Source: CALZBJ01 sp945619025
GTDB taxonomy: Bacteria; Pseudomonadota; Gammaproteobacteria; Cardiobacteriales; Wohlfahrtiimonadaceae
Direction of reading: 5' to 3'
Assembly: GCA_945619025.1 (NCBI GenBank)
Contig: CALZBJ010000010.1
Span: 1-64,000, forward strand
Length of the DNA: 64,000 bases
Shown here: positions 25,089-34,310 of the stretch, in pieces
Numbering within the stretch: position 1 is the first letter of the stretch
Layout: every line of letters begins with the position of its first letter
Notes under the pieces: model-generated
Database searches by the model: none
Seen by the model: only the letters and a program-made list of their open reading frames with translations
Told to the model about the DNA's origin: nothing
Position numbers and translations under genes: made by a program

Positions 25089-27008
25089 ATGAGCGTGAAA
25101 GAGAAAGTGTGGTCGATGTTGCGAGAAGCGATAGCCGTCAATGAGCGGTCGTTCCCGTGGGAGCGCGCAGTGGGCGCAGGATTATCGATGGCCTTGCCGA
25201 TCTTTATTGGACTGTGGCTCGGGCAATTGCAATATGGACTGATCGCCGGACTTGGCGGATTTACCTACCTCTACGCCTTCAGACTCCCCTACGCACATCT
25301 CTCCAAGCGGATCTTTTTTGTCGGCGCATCAATCGTACTCGCCTCATTTTTAGGCTCGATCTCCTCCCCCTATCCCGTCGCAGTCGCCATCATTATGGGG
25401 TTTATCTCGGCGGTGATGCTCTTTATCTTTAACGCGCTTAAATTTATCGGCCCTTCGTCGATCTTTTTTGTGCTCATTTTCGCATTAACTGCCGATATGC
25501 CAGAAGTGGGATTATCCGGTGCCCTATTTCGCGCGGGGTTAGTGGCGCTCGGGGCGACACTTTCGTGGACCATCGCCATGAGCGGCTTTTTAATCAATCC
25601 CCATCGCCCTGAAATTCAGACGTTAAGACGGGCCTATCGTCAATTAATGAAACTTACCGAAAGTGTGGGAACGTCCCATTTTCAACATGAGAAATACCTC
25701 GCGATGGCGGCTTTTAAAGAGGTTGAAGAGACGCTCATGGCGGGCGAACTCCCTTGGTCACCATCGGAAACCTATACGCGCCTGCTTCATCTTGCGCTTG
25801 AGGGCAATGAATATCTTCTCTATCTTGTCAATCGTTACGCTGATGAAAAGGAAGCGCTTCCAAAAGAGGCGATGCTCTTTTTAGAAAAGGTCGATCAGGA
25901 GCTCAAACACAATCTCAAAACCGTGACCGAACTCAATGTTCCCACGCTGCCCGATCAAAAACTCACCCGCCATTTTGAAAAGATGAAAGTGGCATTAAAA
26001 CACCCGATCCACAATCTCAAACCGATCACGCTTGAGCGCCGTTACACCGTATTTGATATTTTAGGGAACGCCTTTGATCGCAATTCCCTTGTCTTTATTA
26101 CCGCTCTTCGTTTTGGCGTAATTACCACCATTGCCGCGCTAGTCGCCCATAGTTTCGACTTTACTCGCTCGTATTGGATTCCGCTATCGTGCGTTGCGAT
26201 TATGTCGGGCGCAACGATGATTGCCACCTTTCACCGCGCGTTACAGCGCTCGATCGGGACGCTAATCGGGATTATTATCGCGAGCAGCATTCTCTACTTT
26301 AAACCCTCCGGCTATCCCATCGCCTTTTTCATTCTCTTTTTTACCGCAGTGACCGAGCTCTGCATCGTTAAAAACTACGGCCTTGCAGTGATTTTTATTA
26401 CTCCAAATGCGCTCCTTCTTGCAGAAACCATTACCGGTGGCGAATTTGCCTTTTTCCACTTCTCAACCGCGCGGATTATTGACGTTGTGATCGGAAGTGC
26501 GATCGGTCTTTTAGGTGTAATCATTATGGGAAAACGCACCGCTTCATCGAGAATCCCACGAATTTTAATGCGCACCCTTCGCAGCCAATCACAGATGGTT
26601 TTATTGCTCTTTTCTAAAGAGAAAGCGAGCACGCAAGCCCAAATTGAAGCGCGTCTTGTTAAAATGCGCACTAACCTTGCCAATCTCACCGCGCTCTACG
26701 ATGCCGCAATTGGTGAAATCCCGAAAAAACGTGAATTGATCGAATATTATTGGCCGATTATCTACTCGATGGAAAAGCTCGCCTTTTTACTCGAACGCGC
26801 AGCCGAAAGTAAGTCGCGCCCGGAGCTCTCAGAGTATGAGCTTGCTACCCTACTTTATCTCTTTGAAACGCTGGCAAATTCTGCTAGATTTGATGAAATG
26901 GAAGCCCCGAAAATCATCCCCACGATTCCAGGATTTTATAGCCTCGAACGAGAGATTGACACCTTACAACGCGCCTTTATGGGAGATTCGAAACATGCAG
27001 CTCAATAA
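25089..27008 (+). CDS. FUSC-family inner-membrane protein (YccS / aromatic acid exporter type)
   Basis: 639 residues with the FUSC layout: two blocks of about five membrane helices (roughly residues 28-165 and 330-480), each followed by a cytoplasmic helical domain. FITALRFGVITTIAALVAHSFDFTRSYWIPLSCVAIMSG is the typical second-block motif. The family includes AaeB-type exporters and YccS; the substrate is unknown. AAGGAG precedes the ATG. Its end overlaps the DUF1287 gene by 14 bases, so the two are translationally coupled. Unlike aaeB, no membrane-fusion partner (aaeA) is adjacent. Confidence 0.85.
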   Translation: MSVKEKVWSMLREAIAVNERSFPWERAVGAGLSMALPIFIGLWLGQLQYGLIAGLGGFTYLYAFRLPYAHLSKRIFFVGASIVLASFLGSISSPYPVAVAIIMGFISAVMLFIFNALKFIGPSSIFFVLIFALTADMPEVGLSGALFRAGLVALGATLSWTIAMSGFLINPHRPEIQTLRRAYRQLMKLTESVGTSHFQHEKYLAMAAFKEVEETLMAGELPWSPSETYTRLLHLALEGNEYLLYLVNRYADEKEALPKEAMLFLEKVDQELKHNLKTVTELNVPTLPDQKLTRHFEKMKVALKHPIHNLKPITLERRYTVFDILGNAFDRNSLVFITALRFGVITTIAALVAHSFDFTRSYWIPLSCVAIMSGATMIATFHRALQRSIGTLIGIIIASSILYFKPSGYPIAFFILFFTAVTELCIVKNYGLAVIFITPNALLLAETITGGEFAFFHFSTARIIDVVIGSAIGLLGVIIMGKRTASSRIPRILMRTLRSQSQMVLLLFSKEKASTQAQIEARLVKMRTNLANLTALYDAAIGEIPKKRELIEYYWPIIYSMEKLAFLLERAAESKSRPELSEYELATLLYLFETLANSARFDEMEAPKIIPTIPGFYSLEREIDTLQRAFMGDSKHAAQ

Positions 27009-27594
27009 AAAACAGACACTCGCCGGCCTGATTTGGATCGGCATCATGAGTTTTTCCAGCATCGGATGGGCCCAAAATCCCGTATCAAATGCCGCGAAAT
27101 CCATTATTGATCCGAGCGTGATTTACGATGGGTCTTATCAATCGATCGCCTATCCCAATGGGGATGTTGCAGCAGATCGGGGTGTTTGCTCTGATGTCAT
27201 TGTCCGCGCCTATCGTACACTCAATATCGATCTGCAATCGGCGGTTCATAATGATATGCGCGCCCACTTTAATGCTTATCCGAGTCAACGCATGTGGGGT
27301 CTTTCAAAACCGGATAAAAATATTGACCATCGCCGCGTGCCGAATCTTGAAACCTTTTTAACCCGCCAAGGCGCAAGTCTTCCCATCACGCAAAACCCTG
27401 ATAATTACAGAGCAGGTGACATTGTCTCTTGGCGCTTACATAACGGCCTGCCCCATATCGGCATTGTTATCGATGAGCGATCACATGATAAAAAGCGCCC
27501 GCTTGTAGTCCATAATATCGGCCAAGGACAGATCGCCGAAGATGTGCTGTTCGAATGGAAAATTGTCGGCCATTTTAGATATTTGCCGGAGTAA
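26995..27594 (+). CDS. DUF1287 (YijF-like) secreted protein
   Basis: 199 residues: a signal peptide (to about residue 26), then a DUF1287 domain. The pattern DRGVCSDVIVRAYR (C65), LPHIGIVID (H154) and VHNIGQG (H173) matches the Cys-His arrangement of NlpC/P60-like hydrolases, so a periplasmic hydrolase acting on cell-wall or amide substrates is plausible, though the family is uncharacterised. The start at 26995 overlaps the FUSC reading frame, with GGGAGA about 9 bases upstream. FUSC and DUF1287 are presumably co-expressed. Confidence 0.85.
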   Translation: MQLNKKQTLAGLIWIGIMSFSSIGWAQNPVSNAAKSIIDPSVIYDGSYQSIAYPNGDVAADRGVCSDVIVRAYRTLNIDLQSAVHNDMRAHFNAYPSQRMWGLSKPDKNIDHRRVPNLETFLTRQGASLPITQNPDNYRAGDIVSWRLHNGLPHIGIVIDERSHDKKRPLVVHNIGQGQIAEDVLFEWKIVGHFRYLPE

Positions 27595-27611
27595 TCGCCC
27601 CTTTATTCCGC

Positions 27612-27674
27612 TTAAAAAGAAACCTCTCAAGATGAGGCAATCATGACCGATTCACCCGCTTGAGAGGTTTTAGT
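27612..27674. terminator. Large inverted repeat downstream of the DUF1287 gene
   Basis: Perfect 12-bp arms AAACCTCTCAAG (27620-27631) and CTTGAGAGGTTT (27659-27670) with a 27-base loop. The plus side has TTTT and the minus side CTTTTT, so it may stop transcription both ways. With the hairpins at 27730 and 27824 it fills the 298-base gap before lysS, which holds no gene that I can see. Confidence 0.55.
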
Positions 27675-27729
27675 ATGGACATCCATTTTCAGTTAGGACT
27701 CCAATAGATGCCCATGAAAATATGCGATT

Positions 27730-27753
27730 AAGCCCGTTTATTCAGGGCTTTTT
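27730..27753 (+). terminator. Second plus-strand terminator before lysS
   Basis: AAGCCC/GGGCTT stem with a 9-base loop followed by TTTTT; a backup stop for the FUSC-DUF1287 unit. Confidence 0.6.
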
Positions 27754-27823
27754 ATGGAAACCATTCATTCAATGTATCAGATAAATCAAGAAGTGAAAAG
27801 ATACGAGAAGAAGATGCGCGAGC

Positions 27824-27859
27824 AAAATAAAACCCCGTGCCGGCAAGGACACAGGGTTT
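27824..27859 (-). terminator. Intrinsic terminator of lysS
   Basis: AAACCCTGTG pairs with CACGGGGTTT on the minus strand, followed by TATTTT, about 35 bases after the lysS stop. Confidence 0.75.
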
Positions 27860-27892
27860 GGTAGATATCTCTATTATACGTCTATGTATAAA

Positions 27893-29410
27893 TTATTTTA
27901 CCCGCATGTGAGGGAAAAGTAACACGTCGCGGATCGATTCTGAATCCGTGAAGATCATCACTAAACGGTCCACGCCGATTCCTTCACCTGCGGTCGGTGG
28001 CATACCATATTCAAGCGCGGTAACGAAATCTTTATCGTAATGCATCGCTTCATCATCGCCGGCATCTTTATCAGCTACTTGCGCCATAAAGCGTGCGTGC
28101 TGATCTTCCGCATCGTTAAGCTCCGAGTATCCATTACCCACTTCACGGCCACCAATGAAATACTCAAAACGGTCGGTGATAAGAGGATTCTCATCATTTT
28201 GACGCGCAAGCGGTGATACTGCTAATGGATAACCTGTGATAAAGGTTGGAAGTAATAATTGCTCTTCCACTTTTTCATCAAAGATCTCCATCAGGATTTT
28301 GCCCCAACAATCATTTTTGTCATAGTGGATACCGTGTTTATCCGCATACGCGGCAACGCCTTCACGCGTGTTAAGATCAAACTCTTTCGCATCATCGGTA
28401 TAACGAATAATCGACTCTTGCACCGTCATGCGTTCAGCCGGTTTGCCAAAATCGATATCATAGCCTTGATAATGAATTTGCGCGTTTTCGCCTTCATTGA
28501 CCGCAAGCGCAATCTCTTTCATAAGCTCGTCGGTAAAGTTCATCATATCTTGATAATCGGCATAAGCCCAATACCACTCAACCATGGTAAATTCAGGGTT
28601 ATGACGGGTTGATACCCCTTCGTTACGGAAGTTACGATTCACCTCAAAGACTTTTTCCATTCCGCCAACAATGAGTCGTTTTAGATAAAGCTCTGGCGCG
28701 ATACGAAGATAAAATTCCATATCAAGCGCGTTATGATGCGTAACAAATGGTTTTGCATTTGCGCCTCCAGGAATCGGGTGCATCATTGGCGTTTCCACCT
28801 CTTCAAAGCCTTCTTTATCGAAGAAATTGCGTAAGGTGCGTAGGATAAGATTGCGTTTTCTGAAAGTTTCGCGCGTTTCAGGATTCATAATCAGATCGAG
28901 ATAACGCTGACGATAACGGGCTTCAACGTCCGTTAAACCGTGAAATTTATCCGGAAGTGGGCGCAGTGATTTCGTTAAAAGACGCAGTGTTTGGGCGCGA
29001 ACGGTTAGCTCCCCTTTATCTGAGCGAGAGACTTCCCCTTCAACGGCAACAATATCACCTAAGTCCCATGTTTTGAACTCTTCAAACGCCTCTTCACCGA
29101 TTAATTTGGTATTCACAAAGAGCTGGATATCACCGGCTTTATCGCGCAATTGGATAAATCCACCCTTACCGAAAAGACGTTTCGCCATCATGCGGCCCGC
29201 CATCTTCACGTGCATTCCCTTCTCTTTTAGCGCATCGCGATCTAACCCTTCACAGACTTTGTGAAGTTCCGTTGAGACCGTGTCTTTTCTAAAATCATTG
29301 GGAAACGCAACCTGTTTCTCATCACGGATCTTCGCAAGCTTCTCGCGACGCTCCGCAATTAGGTGGTTTTCATTCATCTCAATATCTGCGTTTTGTGTAA
29401 TATCCGTCAT
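27893..29410 (-). CDS. lysS: Lysyl-tRNA synthetase, class II
   Basis: 505 residues, the normal class II LysRS length. It has an N-terminal OB-fold anticodon domain (VKMAGRMMAKRLFGKGGFIQLRDKAGDIQLF), motif 2 (RNFRNEGVSTRHNPEFTMVEWYWAY) and motif 3 (GMPPTAGEGIGVDRLVM). It charges tRNA-Lys. GGAAG lies close before the ATG. It follows guaB by 79 bases. A GGCGATG/CATCGCC hairpin without a T-run (29436-29457) lies in that gap, and the pair could be one transcript. Confidence 0.97.
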   Translation of the reverse strand: MTDITQNADIEMNENHLIAERREKLAKIRDEKQVAFPNDFRKDTVSTELHKVCEGLDRDALKEKGMHVKMAGRMMAKRLFGKGGFIQLRDKAGDIQLFVNTKLIGEEAFEEFKTWDLGDIVAVEGEVSRSDKGELTVRAQTLRLLTKSLRPLPDKFHGLTDVEARYRQRYLDLIMNPETRETFRKRNLILRTLRNFFDKEGFEEVETPMMHPIPGGANAKPFVTHHNALDMEFYLRIAPELYLKRLIVGGMEKVFEVNRNFRNEGVSTRHNPEFTMVEWYWAYADYQDMMNFTDELMKEIALAVNEGENAQIHYQGYDIDFGKPAERMTVQESIIRYTDDAKEFDLNTREGVAAYADKHGIHYDKNDCWGKILMEIFDEKVEEQLLLPTFITGYPLAVSPLARQNDENPLITDRFEYFIGGREVGNGYSELNDAEDQHARFMAQVADKDAGDDEAMHYDKDFVTALEYGMPPTAGEGIGVDRLVMIFTDSESIRDVLLFPHMRVK

Positions 29411-29489
29411 AATCTTCCGTCTAAATCAAAGTGAATGGCGATGAGTTTCCCCATCGCCTCGATTACCTTTTTACATCTTGTCCGTTAAA

Positions 29490-30947
29490 TTAACGTGAAT
29501 AGTTTGGTGCTTCTTTTGTGATCGTTACGTCGTGAACGTGCGATTCTTGCATCCCTGCGTTTGTGATCTGTACAAAACGTGGTTTTGTGTTCATTTCGGC
29601 GATAGTGCCGCATCCAACATAGCCCATACCTGCGCGCACACCGCCCATTAATTGGTGAACGATTGGAACGAGTGAGCCTTTATAGGCAACGCGACCTTCA
29701 ATCCCTTCAGGAACGAGCTTATCTGAGCTTGCGCCTTCTTGGAAATAACGGTCTGATGATCCAGCGCTCATTGCGCCAAGTGATCCCATACCGCGGTATG
29801 ATTTATACGCACGACCTTGGTAGAATTCGATTTCGCCCGGTGATTGATCAGTACCGGCTAAAATTGAGCCCACCATGATTGATGATGCACCTGCCGCTAA
29901 CGCTTTTGCCATGTCGCCTGAGTAACGAATTCCACCATCTGCGATCACTGGTACGCCCGTGCCACGAAGAGCTTCGGCAACGTTTGCGATTGCAGTAATT
30001 TGTGGAACACCGATCCCTGCGATGATACGCGTTGTACAGATTGATCCTGGACCAATCCCGACTTTAACGCCGTCAGTACCCGCCGCTAATAACGCTTTTG
30101 CTGCTTCTGCCGTTGCGATGTTACCGCTGATCACTTGTAATTCTGGATAAGTTTGTTTCACCCAACGTACGCGATCGATCACCCCTTTTGAGTGCCCGTG
30201 CGCTGTATCCACAACAATCGCGTCAACGCCGGCGTCTACTAAACGCTCGATACGCTCTTCGGTACCTGCGCCCGCGCCAACTGCCGCGCCACAGATTAAG
30301 TTGCCATCGGCATCAGTGACTGAGTTTGGGTATTTTTCGGTGTGTGAAATGTCTTTAACCGAGATTAAACCGCAAAGTTCGTTTGCTTCATTGACAACGA
30401 GTAGACGCTCTAAACGATGCACTTTTAAAAGCTCGATCACTTCTTCTTGGGTTGAGCTTTCGCTCGCGGTAATTAATCGATCACGGGTGGTCATCGCGGT
30501 TACCACTTTTTTCGATGCATCATCTTCAAAGCGTACGTCACGGTTGGTGATGATTCCCACCACTTTGCCATTATCAAGTACCGGCGCACCTGAGATTTTA
30601 TTGGCGCGCATTAATTGTCTAAATTCGAAAATTGTCGTGTCCGGGGTCACGGTGATTGGGTCTGATACGATCCCGGTTTCATAGTTTTTAACTTTCGCTA
30701 CTTCGCCCGCCTGTTCTTCGGGGGTTAAGTTTTTATGAATGATCCCGATTCCGCCTTGTTGCGCCATCGCGATCGCCATTGCGCTCTCAGTTACGGTATC
30801 CATCGCCGCTGATAAAAGTGGGATGTTTAACGCGATTTTCTGAGTCAATTGCGTTTTTAAGCACACCGCTTTTGGAATGACTTCTGAATAATCCGGTACT
30901 AGTAAAACGTCGTCAAAGGTTAATCCTTGTTCCATCACTCTAAGCAT
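29490..30947 (-). CDS. guaB: IMP dehydrogenase
   Basis: Oxidises IMP to XMP, the first committed step of GMP synthesis. 485 residues: a TIM barrel interrupted by two CBS domains (about 90-210), the catalytic loop GIGPGSICTTR with its cysteine, IADGGIRYSGD and the flap YKSYRGMGSLGAM. AGGAGA precedes the ATG at 30947. It diverges from pgsA. guaA is not in the window; lysS follows instead. Confidence 0.97.
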   Translation of the reverse strand: MLRVMEQGLTFDDVLLVPDYSEVIPKAVCLKTQLTQKIALNIPLLSAAMDTVTESAMAIAMAQQGGIGIIHKNLTPEEQAGEVAKVKNYETGIVSDPITVTPDTTIFEFRQLMRANKISGAPVLDNGKVVGIITNRDVRFEDDASKKVVTAMTTRDRLITASESSTQEEVIELLKVHRLERLLVVNEANELCGLISVKDISHTEKYPNSVTDADGNLICGAAVGAGAGTEERIERLVDAGVDAIVVDTAHGHSKGVIDRVRWVKQTYPELQVISGNIATAEAAKALLAAGTDGVKVGIGPGSICTTRIIAGIGVPQITAIANVAEALRGTGVPVIADGGIRYSGDMAKALAAGASSIMVGSILAGTDQSPGEIEFYQGRAYKSYRGMGSLGAMSAGSSDRYFQEGASSDKLVPEGIEGRVAYKGSLVPIVHQLMGGVRAGMGYVGCGTIAEMNTKPRFVQITNAGMQESHVHDVTITKEAPNYSR

Positions 30948-31065
30948 ATTGGTGTCTCCTAAAAAACTGATATTAAAAGGGCTTCGAAAGCTAAAAATTA
31001 AAGTCCTTTATTCTAACATAGAAATCTGAGAGGATAGCTAATTTATAGCGCTTTTCTCATTTTTT

Positions 31066-31073
31066 GCTATAAT
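31066..31073 (+). promoter_or_regulatory. Extended -10 promoter of pgsA
   Basis: GCTATAAT preceded by T (TGCTATAAT, from 31065), about 45 bases before the pgsA ATG. No clear -35. The same extended -10 appears before rpoD and the HisP-like gene. Confidence 0.55.
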
Positions 31074-31116
31074 GCGAACAATTTACTATTAGAAATGCTT
31101 TTGGAGTCTCATCATC

Positions 31117-31698
31117 ATGAATATCCCCAGCATGATTACCTCCTTTCGGGTCGCAATCATCCCTATTTTCATCGCAGTTTTCTTAATTGAGTTAAACGGT
31201 CATTTCTGGGGTTTCCCCGCGACAAACGTCGTTCTTCTTATCTTATTTGCCATCGCGTCGATCACCGACTGGCTTGATGGTTATCTCGCTCGTAAATGGA
31301 ATCAAACCTCAAGTTTTGGGGCGTTTTTAGACCCCGTTGCCGATAAATTACTCGTTGCAGTGGCGCTCATTGCGATTGTGGCAAGTAACCCAACCCACTG
31401 GTATTTAACCCTATCGGTAATGATTATTATCAGTCGTGAAATCACCGTATCGGCCCTTCGCGAATGGATGGCTTCCATGGGGGAACGCGGCGTTGTTGCG
31501 GTATCGTGGATCGGTAAATGGAAAACCGCTTTCCAAATGCTCGCCATCGGCTGCCTACTCTTTAAAGAAGATTTCTTCGGACTACCGATCTTTACCATTG
31601 GCCTTATCTTATTAGTCGCCGCGACGGTGTTAACGCTCTGGTCGATGATTCAATATCTCTACGCCACTTGGAAAGCACTGCGCCCCGCAAGCGCCTAA
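31117..31698 (+). CDS. pgsA: Phosphatidylglycerophosphate synthase
   Basis: CDP-diacylglycerol:glycerol-3-phosphate 3-phosphatidyltransferase, 193 residues, first step of phosphatidylglycerol and cardiolipin synthesis in the inner membrane. The CDP-alcohol phosphotransferase motif is complete: DGYLAR, then G and the FLDPVADK aspartates within residues 50-80. About four to five membrane helices. GGAG lies upstream of the ATG. In E. coli it follows uvrC; here it stands alone, with a terminator at 31725-31764. Confidence 0.95.
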   Translation: MNIPSMITSFRVAIIPIFIAVFLIELNGHFWGFPATNVVLLILFAIASITDWLDGYLARKWNQTSSFGAFLDPVADKLLVAVALIAIVASNPTHWYLTLSVMIIISREITVSALREWMASMGERGVVAVSWIGKWKTAFQMLAIGCLLFKEDFFGLPIFTIGLILLVAATVLTLWSMIQYLYATWKALRPASA

Positions 31699-31724
31699 GA
31701 CTCACGAATATTAAACCGAATACG

Positions 31725-31764
31725 AAAAAGCTCATGGCCTAACATTAAACCCATGAGCTTTTTT
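31725..31764. terminator. Bidirectional terminator between pgsA and the cysteine desulfurase gene
   Basis: AAAAAGCTCATGG pairs with CCATGAGCTTTTT (12-base loop). There are T-runs on both strands, so it serves the two convergent genes. Confidence 0.88.
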
Positions 31765-31789
31765 ATTGCCTATTATTTTATTTTTCATT

Positions 31790-33355
31790 TTAAAGCGTAC
31801 GAATAATGCCTTCCACTTTTAAAAGATCGCGCAGATAGCGAGATGGCACACCTTCATCAAATTGCGCCTCAATGGAAAAGTCGCTGAAATCACCTTGAGT
31901 AAATCCACCTGCCAATAATCGTTCTAACGCTTCTCGCACTGTGAGTACTGCATCAATCATATAGGGCACACCGGAAACGAGTGCTACGACGCGGAGTTTT
32001 CCATCCATTTGAAGAACCTTAAAGGTCACCTTTAAATGTTCTTCATTAAGATGCGCTTCACGGATTAAGGAGATTCTTTTAGGGTTTTCTGACATGGCGT
32101 GAAGTAATTTAAGATTATTGAGAATCAGCGACATCTCTTGAAACGCACCTTCACCTTCTTCGCTCTGCCCTATCGAAAGATCAATAGATTTTCCCGTTGC
32201 AAGGGATTGCAAAAGCCCGATCACCGCTTTAAAGCGCAGAAGCGCAAATTCAATCTCATCGAGATTAGTAAAACGCCCTAAACTAAGACGAATACTCTGG
32301 AGCGAGCGTTCCGTTGAATAGCCCATCTCCGTTAAGACATACGAGGGCAGCGTATCATCGCTATTACACGCCGAGCCCTTAGCAAAACCAAGCTCCGGCA
32401 GATAATGAATCAGCGCATCGGCATGGACATCGGGAATCCAAAGATTAAGAATCGATGGAATAATCCTGTGAGTTTGACTTTCTGAATCGATCCGCCCACA
32501 ATTTCGCTCAACGCCAAAAGGAGCAAGTTCCGTTAAGATTTTATCGGCAAGTGCCGTATGACGCGCCTGCTCCTCTTCATATGAATGAGCGCAAAGTTCG
32601 AGCGCTTCGGCGAGCCCTGTGATCTGTTCATTCGGCATCGTGCCAGAACGAATCCCGAGTTGTCCGCCGCTCCCATCAATTAAAGGGGTTAACGGTAAAC
32701 GAGGAAAATGGCGACGATAGAGAATCCCGACACCTTTTGGCCCATAGCATTTATGCCCACTCATGCTTAAAAGATCAAATTGAGAGGCATCAATTCGTTG
32801 ATGAGGCGCGGTTTGCGTGCCATCCACATGAAAAGGGATTTTCCGCGCGCGGGCTATTTCGGCAATGCTTTCAACTGGCATCACATCGCCCGTCTCATTA
32901 TTCACCCAAATGAGCGAGATAATCGCGGTATCATCAGTGATCGCGGCTTCAACCATTTCAGGGGTAATCAGCCCTTGACGATTAGGCGAAATAAACGTGG
33001 CTTTATACCCCTCTTTCATCAGCGCCTGCACCGTTTGCAGCGTGGCTTTATGCTCCACCGTCGAGGTAATAATATGCTTTTTTGTTTGACTGTGGCAAAC
33101 ACCCTTAATCGCCTGATTGATCGATTCCGTTGCGCCACTTGTGATAATGAGCTCATTACGTTTCACCTGTAAAAAGGCCGCAATCGAATCAAGGGCCTGA
33201 TCAAGCGCCTCTTTTGCTTCAAACCCCGCCCGATGATGGCTCGTAAAATTCCCCCACTTGGAGTGAAGCGTCTTCACCATCACATCGATCACGCGGGGAT
33301 CGGGAGGCGTTGTGGCTGCATAATCAAGATAGACAAATCGATCGTTTTTCATCAT
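31790..33355 (-). CDS. NifS/IscS-like cysteine desulfurase with extra C-terminal domain
   Basis: 521 residues. The first 385 form a class V aminotransferase-fold cysteine desulfurase: YLDYAATTPPDPRV, GATESINQAIKG, HVDGTQTAPH, the PLP lysine in MSGHKCYGPKGVG (K202) and the catalytic cysteine in AKGSACNSDD (C330), followed by RLSLGRFTN. It removes sulfur from cysteine for Fe-S clusters or thio-modifications. Typical IscS or NifS is about 400 residues. Here a further 130 or so residues (390-521), with a soluble alpha/beta look, have no family that I recognise. It is a single gene between two terminators, with no isc, suf or nifU genes nearby. The TATG after the PLP domain (LLQSLATGKS) probably starts a linker. 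Confidence 0.85.
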   Translation of the reverse strand: MMKNDRFVYLDYAATTPPDPRVIDVMVKTLHSKWGNFTSHHRAGFEAKEALDQALDSIAAFLQVKRNELIITSGATESINQAIKGVCHSQTKKHIITSTVEHKATLQTVQALMKEGYKATFISPNRQGLITPEMVEAAITDDTAIISLIWVNNETGDVMPVESIAEIARARKIPFHVDGTQTAPHQRIDASQFDLLSMSGHKCYGPKGVGILYRRHFPRLPLTPLIDGSGGQLGIRSGTMPNEQITGLAEALELCAHSYEEEQARHTALADKILTELAPFGVERNCGRIDSESQTHRIIPSILNLWIPDVHADALIHYLPELGFAKGSACNSDDTLPSYVLTEMGYSTERSLQSIRLSLGRFTNLDEIEFALLRFKAVIGLLQSLATGKSIDLSIGQSEEGEGAFQEMSLILNNLKLLHAMSENPKRISLIREAHLNEEHLKVTFKVLQMDGKLRVVALVSGVPYMIDAVLTVREALERLLAGGFTQGDFSDFSIEAQFDEGVPSRYLRDLLKVEGIIRTL

Positions 33356-33424
33356 GGAAATCCTAGATTGTGAACGGAAAATTAAACGTATGGATTAAAG
33401 GTATCGGGCCTGAAAAATAGAACG

Positions 33425-33454
33425 AAACAAAAACGCGAGAGCCGAACTCTCGCG
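33425..33454 (-). terminator. Intrinsic terminator of the HisP-like gene
   Basis: CGCGAGAG/CTCTCGCG stem with a 5-base loop followed by TTTTTGTTT on the minus strand. Confidence 0.88.
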
Positions 33455-33496
33455 AATTATTATAACGCTTTTACCAAATCACTCGAAAGGATTTGC

Positions 33497-34267
33497 TTAG
33501 CCGCGATAGTGCTTAATAAATTGTTGGAAACGCTCTGATTTTGGATTAGTGAAGAGCTCCTCAGGCGGGCCCTGCTCTTCGATGCGTCCCTCATGGAAAA
33601 AGACCACCTCATCGGAGATATTTTTCGCAAAATCCATCTCGTGAGTCACGATCACCATGGTCATGCCCTCTTTGGCAAGATCTTGCATCACCGTTAAGAC
33701 CTCGTGCACAAGCTCCGGGTCAAGCGCAGATGTGGGCTCATCAAAGAGCATTACGCTTGGCTCCATCGCTAACGCTCTAGCGATCGCAACGCGCTGCTGC
33801 TGACCGCCCGATAGATTGATCGGATAATCATGAACGCGCTCTGAAAGCCCTACTTTATTAAGAAGCTCAAGCGAACGTGCTTTCGCCTCTTTTTTCGATA
33901 ATCCTAATACATGGATCGGTGCTTCCATCATATTTTCAAGCACCGTCATATGACTCCAGAGATTGAAGTTTTGAAACACCATGCCAAGCTGAGTGCGAAG
34001 ACGGCGCATCTGTTGCGGATCTTCAGCGACAAGACCTTTATCGCCCGGCATCAATTTTAACGCTTCACCATTAATAATAATCTCCCCTTGATCGGGTTTT
34101 TCAAGCAGATTAATACAGCGTAAAAATGTACTTTTTCCTGAACCTGAAGCCCCTAAAAGCGAGACAACATCCCCTTTTTGCAACTCAAGTGAAATCCCTT
34201 TTAAAATCTCACGGTCACCAAAGGACTTATGGATATTTTTAATAGTTAATGCTGGCGTCTGTTTCAT
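33497..34267 (-). CDS. Polar amino-acid ABC transporter ATPase (HisP/ArtP-like)
   Basis: 256 residues. Walker A GASGSGKSTFLRCIN, Q-loop FQNFNLW, signature LSGGQQQRVAIARALAME and Walker B VMLFDEPTSALDPE are complete. The spacing and the insertion after the Walker A strand (GEALKLMPGDKGLVAEDPQQMRRLR) resemble HisP, the ATPase of histidine/lysine/arginine uptake. No permease or binding protein is adjacent, so it must work with proteins encoded elsewhere. An extended -10 promoter lies 35 bases upstream and a strong terminator follows, so it is a single-gene unit. Confidence 0.9.
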   Translation of the reverse strand: MKQTPALTIKNIHKSFGDREILKGISLELQKGDVVSLLGASGSGKSTFLRCINLLEKPDQGEIIINGEALKLMPGDKGLVAEDPQQMRRLRTQLGMVFQNFNLWSHMTVLENMMEAPIHVLGLSKKEAKARSLELLNKVGLSERVHDYPINLSGGQQQRVAIARALAMEPSVMLFDEPTSALDPELVHEVLTVMQDLAKEGMTMVIVTHEMDFAKNISDEVVFFHEGRIEEQGPPEELFTNPKSERFQQFIKHYRG

Positions 34268-34301
34268 AAATCTCTGTAAACTATTTTAAAATCAATGGGG
34301 C

Positions 34302-34310
34302 ATTATAGCA
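34302..34310 (-). promoter_or_regulatory. Extended -10 promoter of the HisP-like gene
   Basis: TGCTATAAT on the minus strand, about 35 bases upstream of the start codon, in front of GCCCC. Confidence 0.55.
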
